Made by a program: the position numbers and the translations under genes. DNA of 64,000 nt from Streptomyces sp. NBC_01446 (GTDB lineage: Bacteria > Actinomycetota > Actinomycetes > Streptomycetales > Streptomycetaceae), in assembly GCF_026340095.1 (NCBI RefSeq), contig NZ_JAPEPO010000001.1:1426001-1490000 (forward strand), read 5' to 3'. Numbering within the stretch: position 1 is the first letter of the stretch; each line of letters begins with the position of its first letter. This document shows positions 25,615 to 35,843 of this stretch, in pieces. The notes under the pieces are model-generated. The model did not search any database and was not told where the DNA came from. It saw only the letters and a program-made list of their open reading frames with translations.

Positions 25615-26592
25615 GTGAAAGTCGCAGTCCTCGGCGCCGGTGCGATCGGCGCCTACGTCGGAGCCGCGCTGCACCGCGCCGGCGCCGACGTGCATCTCGT
25701 AGCCCGTGGACCGCACCTCGCGGCCATGAGGCAGCACGGCGTCCAAGTACGCAGCCCCCGCGGTGACTTCACCGCCCAGGTCCACGCGACCGACGACCCC
25801 TCGGGGATCGGCCCGGTCGACTATGTCTTCCTCGGCCTCAAGGCAAACTCGTACGCGGCGTGCGGGCCGCTCATCGAGCCGCTGCTGCACAGCTCGACGG
25901 CCGTGATCGCGGCCCAGAACGGCATCCCCTGGTGGTACTTCCACCGGCACGGCGGCCCGCACGACGGGCAGCGCATCGAGAGTGTGGACCCAGGCGGCGC
26001 GGTCAGTGCGGTGCTCGCGCCCGAGCGGGCCATCGGCTGTGTCGTCTACGCGGCGACGGAGCTCGAAGGCCCGGGTGTCGTACGCCACCTCGAAGGAACC
26101 AGATTCTCCATCGGGGAGCCCGACCGCTCGGTGTCGGACCGGTGCCTCGCGTTCAGTCAGGCGATGCACGCCGGGGGCCTGAAGTGCCCGGTCGAGCCCG
26201 AGCTTCGCGGTGACATCTGGATCAAGCTGCTCGGCAACATCTCGTTCAACCCGATCAGTGCGCTGTCCCGGGCGACCATGCGGCAGATGTGTCTGCACGG
26301 CGGCACGCGCCGGGTCATCGAGATCATGATGACCGAGACGCTCGCCGTCGCCGGGGCACTGGGCTGCCGGCCGGACATCTCCGTCGAACGGCGCCTGGCC
26401 GGGGCCGAGCGCGTCGGCGACCACCGCACCTCGACACTCCAGGACCTGGAGCGCGGCAAACCGCTCGAACTCGACGTGCTGCTCGCGGCCGTCGTGGAAC
26501 TCGCGGAGATCACCGGCGTCCCGGTCCCGACGCTCCGCACCGTCCACGCCATCTCGGATCTGCTCGCCGACCGCATGAGGAGCGCGGCATGA
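25615..26592 (+). CDS. 2-dehydropantoate 2-reductase family oxidoreductase
   Basis: 325 residues from GTG 25615 (GGAG ten bases upstream). The N-terminal Rossmann motif VAVLGAGAIGAYVGAAL, VFLGLKANS and AAQNGIPWW, and the C-terminal KLLGNISFNPISALSRAT with a conserved Lys-Asn pair, identify the ApbA/PanE family. It is expected to reduce a 2-keto acid with NAD(P)H. As the first gene of the formate dehydrogenase operon (ATGA overlap with the next gene), it may act on a small keto acid in one-carbon or oxalate metabolism rather than pantothenate synthesis. That is context inference only. Confidence 0.85.
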   Translation: MKVAVLGAGAIGAYVGAALHRAGADVHLVARGPHLAAMRQHGVQVRSPRGDFTAQVHATDDPSGIGPVDYVFLGLKANSYAACGPLIEPLLHSSTAVIAAQNGIPWWYFHRHGGPHDGQRIESVDPGGAVSAVLAPERAIGCVVYAATELEGPGVVRHLEGTRFSIGEPDRSVSDRCLAFSQAMHAGGLKCPVEPELRGDIWIKLLGNISFNPISALSRATMRQMCLHGGTRRVIEIMMTETLAVAGALGCRPDISVERRLAGAERVGDHRTSTLQDLERGKPLELDVLLAAVVELAEITGVPVPTLRTVHAISDLLADRMRSAA

Positions 26593-28538
26593 AGAAGCGG
26601 GACCGCACCCCGAAGACATACACCCGCCTCACCCACCCCCTCGTCCGGGACTCACGCGACGAGCCGTTCCGCCGTGCCACCTGGGACGAGGCGCTCGCCA
26701 GGGCGGCGGACGGGTTCCGGCGCACCAAGGAGGCGCACGGCCCGGACGCGTTCGCGATGCTGTCCTGCGCGCGCGCCACGAACGAGATGAACTACGTGGC
26801 GCAGAAGTTCACGCGCGTCGTGATGGGCACCAACAACGTCGACTCGTGCAACCGCACCTGCCACGCCCCGAGCGTCGCGGGCCTGTCCGCGGCGTTCGGC
26901 TCGGGCGGCGGCACCTCCTCCTACGAGGAGGTCGAGCACACCGACCTCGTCGTGATGTGGGGCTCCAACGCCCGCTTCGCGCACCCGATCTTCTTCCAGC
27001 ACGTCCTGAGGGGGATCAGGAACGGGGCACGGATGTACGCCGTCGATCCGCGCCGCACGTCGACCGCCGAGTGGGCGGAGAGCTGGCTCGGCTTGAACGT
27101 CGGCACGGACATCCCGCTCGCCCACGCCGTCGGGCGCGAGATCATCCACGCGGGCCTGCACAACAAGGCGTTCATCGAGCGGGCCACGACCGGCTTCGAC
27201 GAGTACGCCGAGCTGGTCGAGCCGTGGACCCTCTCCCTCGCCGAGAAGGTCACGGGCGTCCCCGCCGCCGCCATCCGCGACCTCGCGCACGCCTACGCCA
27301 CCGCCGAGCGCGCCCAGCTGTGCTGGACCCTCGGCATCACGGAGCACCACAACGGCACGGACAACGTACGGGCGTTGATCAATCTGTCGCTGCTCACCGG
27401 GCACGTCGGCCGCTACGCCTCCGGCGTCCAGCCCCTGCGCGGACAGAACAACGTCCAGGGCGGCGGCGACATGGGCGCCATTCCCAACCGCCTGCCCGGC
27501 TTCCAGGACATCCTCGACGCCGCGCACCGCGTCAAGTTCGAGCGGGCGTGGGGCACGGAGATCCCGCCGCGGTACGGGATGACGCTCACCGACATGTTCG
27601 AGGCGATGGAGCACGGCGAGCTGCACGCCGTGTACTGCATCGGCGAGAACCCCGCCCAGTCCGAGGCCGACAGCGAGCAGGCGATACGCCGTCTCGCGGC
27701 CCTCGACCACCTGGTCGTGCAGGACATCTTCCTGACGAAGACGGCCGAGATGGCCGAGATGGCCGACGTCGTGCTGCCCGCGACCGCCGCGTGGGCGGAG
27801 ACGGACGGCACGACGACGAACAGCGAACGGCGGGTCCAGCGCGTGCGTGCCGCGCTCACCCCGCCCGGCGAGGCACGCGAGGACATCGACATCATCTGCG
27901 AGGTCGCCGTGCGGCTCGGCCACGACTGGAAGTTCGCCGACTCCGAGGCCGTGTGGAACGAGCTGCGCTCGCTGTCGCCGGACCACTTCGGCATGACCTA
28001 CGACCGCCTGACGGAGCACCAGGGCCTCCAGTGGCCGTGCCCCGACCTGGAGGTCCTGCCGTCGAGCTTCCTGCACGGGAGGCTGTGGGAGTCGGACCCG
28101 GCGCTGCGCGGTCCCGCGGCGCCCTTCGGGCTCGTCGCGCACGACCCGCCGGTGGACCTGACGGACGAGTCGTTCCCGATCCGCCTGACGACCGGCCGGC
28201 GCCTCGACTCGTACAACACCGGTGTCCAGAGCGGGGGTTACGCCTCTCCGCTGCGGCGCGGCGAGTACGTCGAACTGTGCCCGGAGGACGCGGAGCGGTA
28301 CGGCGTCGTGGTGGGCGAGGAGGTGCGGGTGTCGTCGCGGCGCGGTGTCGTGGTGGCGCCCGTGTGGGTCGACCCGGCGCTGCGGCCCGGTCTCGCCTTC
28401 ATGACCATGCACTTTCCCGACGAGGTGGACACCAACCAGCTGACGATCGAGGCGAACTGCCCGATCGCGGGGACGGCGGAGTTCAAGGCGTCGGCGATCC
28501 GTATCGAGAAGCTGCCCGTCGCGGCCGTGAGGAGCTGA
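26589..28538 (+). CDS. Formate dehydrogenase catalytic core (molybdopterin domains only)
   Basis: 649 residues from ATG 26589, overlapping the previous stop by 4 bp. It starts directly in the molybdopterin oxidoreductase domain (LTHPLVRD, FRRATWDEALARAA). The [4Fe-4S] domain that normally precedes it is missing. The catalytic cysteine-histidine pair is Cys91-His92 in NRTCHAPSVAGL, with Cys in place of selenocysteine. Also seen are WGSNARFAHP, VDPRRTSTAEWA, HHNGTDNVRALINL, RGQNNVQGGGDMG, IGENPAQSEAD and the C-terminal dinucleotide-binding part (LTTGRRLDSYNTGVQSGG, EVDTNQLT). The missing N-terminal iron-sulfur half is at the end of 30448-31308. The two proteins together total 935 residues, close to one-piece NAD-dependent FdsA/FdhF-type subunits. 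Confidence 0.92.
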   Translation: MKKRDRTPKTYTRLTHPLVRDSRDEPFRRATWDEALARAADGFRRTKEAHGPDAFAMLSCARATNEMNYVAQKFTRVVMGTNNVDSCNRTCHAPSVAGLSAAFGSGGGTSSYEEVEHTDLVVMWGSNARFAHPIFFQHVLRGIRNGARMYAVDPRRTSTAEWAESWLGLNVGTDIPLAHAVGREIIHAGLHNKAFIERATTGFDEYAELVEPWTLSLAEKVTGVPAAAIRDLAHAYATAERAQLCWTLGITEHHNGTDNVRALINLSLLTGHVGRYASGVQPLRGQNNVQGGGDMGAIPNRLPGFQDILDAAHRVKFERAWGTEIPPRYGMTLTDMFEAMEHGELHAVYCIGENPAQSEADSEQAIRRLAALDHLVVQDIFLTKTAEMAEMADVVLPATAAWAETDGTTTNSERRVQRVRAALTPPGEAREDIDIICEVAVRLGHDWKFADSEAVWNELRSLSPDHFGMTYDRLTEHQGLQWPCPDLEVLPSSFLHGRLWESDPALRGPAAPFGLVAHDPPVDLTDESFPIRLTTGRRLDSYNTGVQSGGYASPLRRGEYVELCPEDAERYGVVVGEEVRVSSRRGVVVAPVWVDPALRPGLAFMTMHFPDEVDTNQLTIEANCPIAGTAEFKASAIRIEKLPVAAVRS

Positions 28539-28546
28539 GGCACGGA

Positions 28547-30447
<1,901 letters not shown>

Positions 30448-30451
<4 letters not shown>

Positions 30452-31308
30452 CCGCCATACCGCTGGGAGTGCCGCGCCGTCTCGTCGAGTTCACGCTGGA
30501 CGGGCGGGAGGCGCGAGTGCCCGAGGGGTCGACGATCCTGGACGCCTGCCGGGCCGCGGGCAAGGACATCCCGACGCTGTGCCAGGGCGACACCCTCGCG
30601 CCGAAGAACGCGTGCCGGGTCTGCGTCGTGGAGGTCGAGGGCGCCCGCACCCTCGCCCCGGCGTGCTCGCGCAAGGCCGAGGCGGGAATGGAGGTGCGCA
30701 CGGACACGGAGCGGGCCCGGCACAGCCGCAAGGTCGTCCTCGAACTGCTCGCCTCGTCCGTGAACCTGTCCACGACGCCGCGCGCCGCCGAGTGGATCAA
30801 GGAGTACGAGGCGAAGCCCGACCGGTTCGGACCGAACGCGGCGCGTGTGGACGAGGAGCCGCGCGTCGACAACGACCTGTACGTCCGGGACTACGACAAG
30901 TGCATCCTCTGCTACAAGTGCGTCGACGCGTGCGGTGACCAGTGGCAGAACACGTTCGCCATCTCGGTCGTGGGGCGTGGCTTCGACGCCAGGATCGCCG
31001 TGGAGCACGACGCTCCGCTGACGGACTCGGCGTGTGTGTACTGCGGCAACTGCGTCGAGGTGTGCCCGACGGGCGCACTGTCCTTCAAGTCGGAGTTCGA
31101 CATGCGGGCGGCGGGCACCTGGAACGAGGCGGAGCAGACGGAGACGACGACGGTGTGCGCGTACTGCGGAGTGGGCTGCAACCTCACTCTCCATGTGCAG
31201 GACAATGAGATCGTCAAGGTCACCTCGCCGCACGACAACCCGGTGACCCACGGCAACCTCTGCATCAAGGGCCGCTTCGGCTATCAGCACGTACAGAACC
31301 GGGACTGA
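30448..31308 (+). CDS. Iron-sulfur half of the formate dehydrogenase large subunit ([2Fe-2S] + ferredoxin + Mo-domain [4Fe-4S])
   Basis: 286 residues from ATG 30448, overlapping the previous stop by 4 bp. Domains in order are: [2Fe-2S] plant-type ferredoxin (Cys45, 56, 59, 73); a region where NuoG-like proteins carry a His/Cys [4Fe-4S] site but here no cysteines are present (about 95-125); a two-cluster ferredoxin (Cys152, 155, 158, 162 and Cys196, 199, 202, 206); and a C-terminal [4Fe-4S] Mo-bis-MGD domain (Cys237, 240, 244 and Cys272 in CIKGRFG). The last block is normally the start of the molybdopterin subunit's own core, so this protein and 26589-28538 form one split subunit. Confidence 0.92.
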
Positions 31309-31315
31309 TCGACAC

Positions 31316-32164
31316 ATGGGACGAGTCACGGAACGACGCAAGGTGCTCCGCATCCGGGACGGGCAGGTCTCCAGCAGGCCCGACACGCTCGTCGCCGAGG
31401 AGCCGCTGGAGATCCGGCTCAACGGCAAGCCCCTCGCCATCACGATGCGCACCCCGGGCGACGACTTCGCGCTCGCGGCGGGGTTCCTGGTCAGCGAGGG
31501 CGTCCTCGGCGCGACGGAGGAACTGCAGAGCATCGTGTACTGCGCGGGGGCTACCCAGGACGGGACGAACACCTACAACGTCGTCGATGTGCGGACCGCT
31601 CCCGGTGTGGTGCTGCCCGACATCACGCTCGAACGCAACGTGTACACGACGTCGTCGTGCGGCCTGTGCGGGAAGGCGAGCCTGGACGCGGTGCGTACGC
31701 AGACCCGGTTCGCGATCGACGACACTCCCCCGGTCCGGATCGAGCCCTCGCTCCTGGCGAGCCTCCCCGACCGGCTGCGCGAGGCCCAGCGGGTCTTCGA
31801 CCGGACCGGGGGTCTGCACGCCGCGGCGCTGTTCTCGGAGGCCGGGGAACTGCTCGACATCCGTGAGGACGTGGGCCGGCACAACGCGGTGGACAAGCTC
31901 GTCGGGCGCGCCCTCCAGAGCGGCGGCCTTCCGCTGTCCCGCGCGATCCTGCTCGTCTCGGGCCGCGCCTCCTTCGAGCTCGCGCAGAAGGCGGTGATGG
32001 CGGGCATCCCGGTCCTCGCGGCCGTGTCCGCGCCGTCGTCGCTCGCGGTCGACCTGGCCGCCGAGACCGGCCTCACGCTGGTCGGCTTCCTGCGCGGGCC
32101 CAACATGAACGTGTACGCGGGAGAACACCGCATCGCCCTGCGGGCCGTGGCCGCCCAGGGCTGA
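31316..32164 (+). CDS. fdhD: Formate dehydrogenase accessory sulfurtransferase FdhD
   Basis: 282 residues, 7 bp after the iron-sulfur gene. FdhD moves sulfur from IscS to the molybdenum cofactor of formate dehydrogenase. The active CxxC is Cys115/Cys118 in TTSSCGLCGK. Other family blocks are VAEEPLEIRLNGKPLAITMR, GDDFALAAGFL, REDVGRHNAVDKLVG, LLVSGRASFELAQKA and VSAPSSLAVDLA. Its presence confirms that the upstream genes encode a molybdenum formate dehydrogenase rather than another molybdopterin oxidoreductase. Confidence 0.95.
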   Translation: MGRVTERRKVLRIRDGQVSSRPDTLVAEEPLEIRLNGKPLAITMRTPGDDFALAAGFLVSEGVLGATEELQSIVYCAGATQDGTNTYNVVDVRTAPGVVLPDITLERNVYTTSSCGLCGKASLDAVRTQTRFAIDDTPPVRIEPSLLASLPDRLREAQRVFDRTGGLHAAALFSEAGELLDIREDVGRHNAVDKLVGRALQSGGLPLSRAILLVSGRASFELAQKAVMAGIPVLAAVSAPSSLAVDLAAETGLTLVGFLRGPNMNVYAGEHRIALRAVAAQG

Positions 32165-32188
32165 CCGGATTCCCCGCGGCACGGCGAC

Positions 32189-32234
32189 GGGGCCCGGATC
32201 CGGCGGGGAGCGCCCCCTGCGCCGGCCGGGCCCC
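32189..32234 (+). terminator. Terminator of the formate dehydrogenase operon
   Basis: A long GC stem: 32189-32197 pairs with 32226-32234 (9 bp) and, after a 2-nt bulge, 32200-32205 pairs with 32220-32225 (6 bp). It begins 25 bp after the fdhD stop. Confidence 0.8.
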
Positions 32235-32263
32235 ACGCGCCGACGCCCCGGCATCCCCGTTTC

Positions 32264-32371
32264 CTACGTGCCCGGCTCGCCGGATATCCGCCCCAGCATG
32301 TCCATGAACGCGGCGCGCTCCTCGGCCGAAAGCGGCGCCAGGAGCGCGGCGTTGGCGTCCCTGGCGCTCAT
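32264..32371 (-). pseudogene. C-terminal remnant of a MarR-family regulator
   Basis: Reading the minus strand to the TAG at 32264-32266 gives the tail AALLAPLSAEERAAFMDMLG followed by RISGEPGT. This is the usual end of actinobacterial MarR proteins (leucine-rich helix, PLSAEER, LGRI). The rest of the gene is missing: to the right the sequence changes to a plus-strand dehydrogenase tail. No start codon or DNA-binding helix is present. Confidence 0.6.
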
Positions 32372-32546
32372 CGCGCGGGGGAAGCCCGAGACGTACGAAC
32401 GGTGGCGCAAAGAGCTGTGGCGGCTGTTCTTCGAGGGGGCTCTGCGGCCCGTGGTGCACGCGGAGTTCGCCCTGGAGGACGCGGCGCGGGCTCACGAGGT
32501 CATCGAGGGGCGCGCCAATCTCGGCAAGGTCGTCCTGATCCCCTGA
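32372..32546 (+). pseudogene. C-terminal remnant of a quinone-reductase/zinc-type alcohol dehydrogenase
   Basis: About 57 codons to the TGA at 32544-32546 read RWRKELWRLFFEGALRPVV, then FALEDAARAHEVIE and NLGKVVLIP. This is the standard C-terminus of medium-chain quinone oxidoreductases. The Rossmann domain and N-terminus are absent. An open frame continues left into the MarR remnant without homology there. The divergent MarR/oxidoreductase layout is common, so this looks like an internal deletion joining the two tails. Confidence 0.6.
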
Positions 32547-32612
32547 TGCACGGTGCTTGTGGCGTGCCGAGCGTCCCAAGTAGCGTCTGTGACCGGACAT
32601 TGGACGTGGGAT

Positions 32613-32628
32613 GTCTGGATGTCCAGAC
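32613..32628. promoter_or_regulatory. Palindromic operator candidate upstream of the sialidase gene
   Basis: GTCTGGATGTCCAGAC is a perfect 7-bp inverted repeat with a 2-bp centre, 52 bp upstream of the sialidase ATG. Between it and the gene a 10-bp direct repeat CATGAGCCGT occurs at 32630-32639 and 32654-32663. No regulator gene for it is adjacent. Confidence 0.5.
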
Positions 32629-32680
32629 GCATGAGCCGTGACATCAGCCTTGACATGAGCCGTTGAAGGGTGGCCGCACC

Positions 32681-34582
32681 ATGCCGTCAAGTCTCCGCGT
32701 ACGTCTGAGATCCCTGGGCACATCCGTCGTCGCGCTGCTCGCCGTCGCCGCGGGAGCCGCACTGCCCGCGCACGCCGCCGAACCGGCCGGCGCGGCGCGT
32801 GCGGCCCGAGCGGCCGCGGCGCAGCCGCCGTTCGAGCAGCAGGTCCTCTTCAAGGCTTCCCAGGATCCCGGGTACGCCTGCTATCGCATTCCCGCCGTCG
32901 TGAAGACGAAGCAGGGGACGCTGCTCGCCTTCGCCGAAGGGCGGACGAACGACTGTTCCGACGCCGGCGACATAGACATCGTCGTCAAGCGGTCCGAGGA
33001 CGGCGGCCGCACCTGGAGCCCGCTCCGGGTCGTCAACGAGGGCGCCGGTGACACCCACGGCAACCCCGCCCCCGTGGTCGACCTCAGGACGGGCCGCATC
33101 CTGCTCGCGGAGACGTACAACACCGGCCGCACGGACGGGAAGAACTGCGACGTGCCGTGCGACCGCACCCCGCACCTCCAGTACAGCGACGACGACGGCC
33201 GCACCTGGTCGGCGCCGCGGGACCTGAGCGACGAGATCCTGCCGAAGGACTGGAACTCCTGGTACGCGACCGGGCCCGTGCACGGCGTCCAGCTCACCCA
33301 GGGGCGCCACCGCGGCCGGCTCGTCTTCACCGTCAACGCCGAGACCTGGAACGGCAGTCGCGTCACCGCCAACCACGCCGCGCTCATGGTCAGCGACGAC
33401 GGCGGCAGCCACTGGCGGGTCGGCGCGAAGGACTCCTGGCCGATCGCGGACGACGGCACCTTCCGGCAGAAGCCGTCCGAGATGACGCTGGCCGAACTGC
33501 CCAGCGGCACCCTGTACGTGTCGGGGCGCGAGCAGGACGGCACCGACCTCGGTCACCGCACGCACACATGGAGCCGGGACGGCGGCGACTCGTTCACACG
33601 GCGCTTCACGACGATCCCCGACCTCTACACCCCGCAGGTGCAGGGTTCGGTCCTGCGCACCGGCAACCGGCTCCTGCTGGCCTGCCCCGGCGACCCCGAC
33701 CGGCGCCGGACCATGACCATCCGTTCCTCGTACGACGGCGGGCGGACCTGGGACAGCTTCGACCGCTCGACCGTGGTGACGACCGACTGGTCCGGCTACT
33801 CGGACCTCGTGCAGGCGACCCGCGACCAGGTGGGCCTCATGTACGAGGGCGGCGCGGTCGACGCCCGCGACGAGATCCGCTTCGCGCGCTTCACCGAGGA
33901 CTGGCTGGCGCCGCGCCGCGGCGCCGACCCGACGACGCAGGACCGGGCCCGCCACGCGCGGGACGCGGCCGTGCTCGGCGGCGCCTCCCCGACCGCCGGC
34001 CGCTTCGGTGGGGCGCTCTCCTTCGACGGCACGGACGACGCCGTACGGCTCCCGTACAGCGACCGGCTGCCACTCGGCACGAAGGACTTCACCGCGTCGC
34101 TGTGGTTCCGCTACTCCGCCACGACCGGTGAGCAGCCCCTGCTGTGGATGGGCGGCATCGGCACCACGCAGCCGCAGGTGTGGCTGCGCGCCGAGCCCGC
34201 GAGCAACCGCATCACGGGCCTGATCACCACGCGGGACGGAGCCGCGGCCCCGCGAACGGCCTCGGTGCGCACCACCGCCGCGTACAACGACGGCCAGTGG
34301 CACCACGCCGTACTGCGGCGCGGCGGAGGACAGTTGACACTCACCGTCGACGGGACGTCGGTCGGTACGCCCGACGTGCCGGGCTCCGTCAGCCGTAACT
34401 CCCCGTTCGGCGTGCACGTGGGCGAACGGATGGACAGCCGGGCACACTTCACCGGCGCGATCGACGAAGTCCGCGTCCAGGACCGGGCGTTGAGCGACGA
34501 GGAGCTCAGCACCCCGATCACCACTGTGACCCCGGACACCGTCCTGTGGCTGCCCATGGACCGCGTGCGCGGCGGCCACTAG
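32681..34582 (+). CDS. Secreted exo-alpha-sialidase with LamG-like domain
   Basis: 633 residues from ATG 32681 (GAAGGGTGG upstream). A Sec signal ends near AHA-AEPA. The catalytic six-bladed propeller (about 50-415) has the YRIPAVV motif (Arg of the triad), EGR, and five Asp-boxes: SEDGGRTW, SDDDGRTW, SDDGGSHW, SRDGGDSF and SYDGGRTW. The C-terminal 190 residues (RFGGALSFDGTDDAVRLPYS, FTASLWFRYS, HFTGAIDEVRVQDRALSDEE) form a concanavalin/LamG-like carbohydrate-binding domain. It should release terminal sialic acids from glycoconjugates outside the cell. No sialic-acid uptake genes are in the window. Confidence 0.92.
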   Translation: MPSSLRVRLRSLGTSVVALLAVAAGAALPAHAAEPAGAARAARAAAAQPPFEQQVLFKASQDPGYACYRIPAVVKTKQGTLLAFAEGRTNDCSDAGDIDIVVKRSEDGGRTWSPLRVVNEGAGDTHGNPAPVVDLRTGRILLAETYNTGRTDGKNCDVPCDRTPHLQYSDDDGRTWSAPRDLSDEILPKDWNSWYATGPVHGVQLTQGRHRGRLVFTVNAETWNGSRVTANHAALMVSDDGGSHWRVGAKDSWPIADDGTFRQKPSEMTLAELPSGTLYVSGREQDGTDLGHRTHTWSRDGGDSFTRRFTTIPDLYTPQVQGSVLRTGNRLLLACPGDPDRRRTMTIRSSYDGGRTWDSFDRSTVVTTDWSGYSDLVQATRDQVGLMYEGGAVDARDEIRFARFTEDWLAPRRGADPTTQDRARHARDAAVLGGASPTAGRFGGALSFDGTDDAVRLPYSDRLPLGTKDFTASLWFRYSATTGEQPLLWMGGIGTTQPQVWLRAEPASNRITGLITTRDGAAAPRTASVRTTAAYNDGQWHHAVLRRGGGQLTLTVDGTSVGTPDVPGSVSRNSPFGVHVGERMDSRAHFTGAIDEVRVQDRALSDEELSTPITTVTPDTVLWLPMDRVRGGH

Positions 34583-34592
34583 CGTCCGAAAG

Positions 34593-35843
34593 GTGCCCGC
34601 GGACACGGAGGCGGTGCGCCGCAGGAGCACGGGGGCGGGTCTCGGCCTGCTGCTGGCCCTGGTGTGCGCCGCCGCCCTGCTGACCGCCCTCCCGGACGAC
34701 GACCGGGAGGGCGGTCGCCCGTGCGCGGCACGCACCGTCGCCTCGTGGTCCGCCGACCCCGGCCTCACGGGCGCGTTCGCCCGCTACGGCGACGACGCGT
34801 CGCGGGGCGACGACTGGACGGGCGGCGACGGCACGCACTCGGTGCGCCTCCCGGACGGGCGAATCCTGTGGCTGTTCTCCGACACCTATCTCGGGCAGGT
34901 GCACGCACCGCCCAACCCGGCGGGCCGGCCCCACGCCTGGCGGGACATCTCGGCGCCGTTCGTGCGCAACTCGGCCGTGGTGATGGGCCGTTCGGGCACC
35001 CTGGAACGCACGCTCCCCGCGCCCCTGTTCCCCGACCCGGCGCCGCAGCAGTGGCGCTGGCCCGTCGCGGCCCGCGTCGAGCCCCGCTCCCCCGGCGCCG
35101 CCGAGCAGGTCGTCCGCGTCCTGCTGTGGACCCGAACGACGGGGACGGGTCCCTGGATCTACGGCATGCCCGCCGCCACCGAGGTCGCCACGCTGTCGCT
35201 GCCCGGCCTGCGCGTCGAGAGCGTCGTCACGGTCCTCGACCAGCGGGGTGTGCCGGACCCGGCGCGGCGTGTCCTGTTCGGCACGACGGCGCTCGACCGG
35301 GGCGGATGGACGTACGTGTTCGGCGGTGACGACGGGCAGGGGGCCACGCGCCGCGCCTATGTCGCGCGGGTGCCGCACGGCCGGCTCGCCGAGCCGGGGG
35401 CGTGGCGCTACTGGGACGGCTCGGAGTGGACGCGAGCTCCACGGCCACGGCCGGTCCTCGGCGACGGTGAACGGCGCGGGGTCGGTAGCGCGTTCACCGT
35501 CGTGCGCGACGGCGGTACCTACGTCCTGTTCACGATGGCCGCCGGGACCGCGGGCCTGACCCGCGTCTCCTCCTACTGGGCATGTACGCCGACCGGGCCC
35601 TGGCACGGCCCCGCGAAGGGCTTCGAGGCGCCGCTGCCGCGGGACGGGCCGCTCCCGCAGGACACGGCCGCGTACAACCCGCAGGCGCACCCCGCGCTCG
35701 GCGGTGGTGACGGACGTCTGCTGCTCAGCTACGACGTCAACTGGCTGGACGCGGCGCCCGCCATCGCGCAGGCGCGGGTCAGCGGGAACGTGTCGCTGTA
35801 CCGGCCGCGGTTCGTGGTTCTGCGGCTCGCTCCCCCTCGCTGA
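34593..35843 (+). CDS. Membrane-anchored propeller-like protein of unknown function (DUF4185/DUF5005-like)
   Basis: 416 residues from GTG 34593. A GTG at 34614 is also possible, and neither has an ideal ribosome site. An N-terminal signal anchor (GLGLLLALVCAAALLTAL) precedes an extracellular domain with repeated blade-like segments: GGDGTHSVRLPDGRILWLFS DTYLG, FVRNSAVVM, WTYVFGGDDG, GGTYVLFTMAAGTAGL and GRLLLSYDVNWLD. This resembles DUF4185/DUF5005 beta-propeller proteins and the glycoside-hydrolase-43/68-like folds. It lies 10 bp after the sialidase, suggesting a role on the same glycans. No catalytic residues can be assigned. The last 65 bp overlap the convergent transporter gene. Confidence 0.7.
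   Translation: MPADTEAVRRRSTGAGLGLLLALVCAAALLTALPDDDREGGRPCAARTVASWSADPGLTGAFARYGDDASRGDDWTGGDGTHSVRLPDGRILWLFSDTYLGQVHAPPNPAGRPHAWRDISAPFVRNSAVVMGRSGTLERTLPAPLFPDPAPQQWRWPVAARVEPRSPGAAEQVVRVLLWTRTTGTGPWIYGMPAATEVATLSLPGLRVESVVTVLDQRGVPDPARRVLFGTTALDRGGWTYVFGGDDGQGATRRAYVARVPHGRLAEPGAWRYWDGSEWTRAPRPRPVLGDGERRGVGSAFTVVRDGGTYVLFTMAAGTAGLTRVSSYWACTPTGPWHGPAKGFEAPLPRDGPLPQDTAAYNPQAHPALGGGDGRLLLSYDVNWLDAAPAIAQARVSGNVSLYRPRFVVLRLAPPR

Noticed and set aside
32663..32680. An earlier TTG start for the sialidase
   Set aside because: It would overlap the ribosome site and add six residues before a normal signal peptide. ATG 32681 is better placed.
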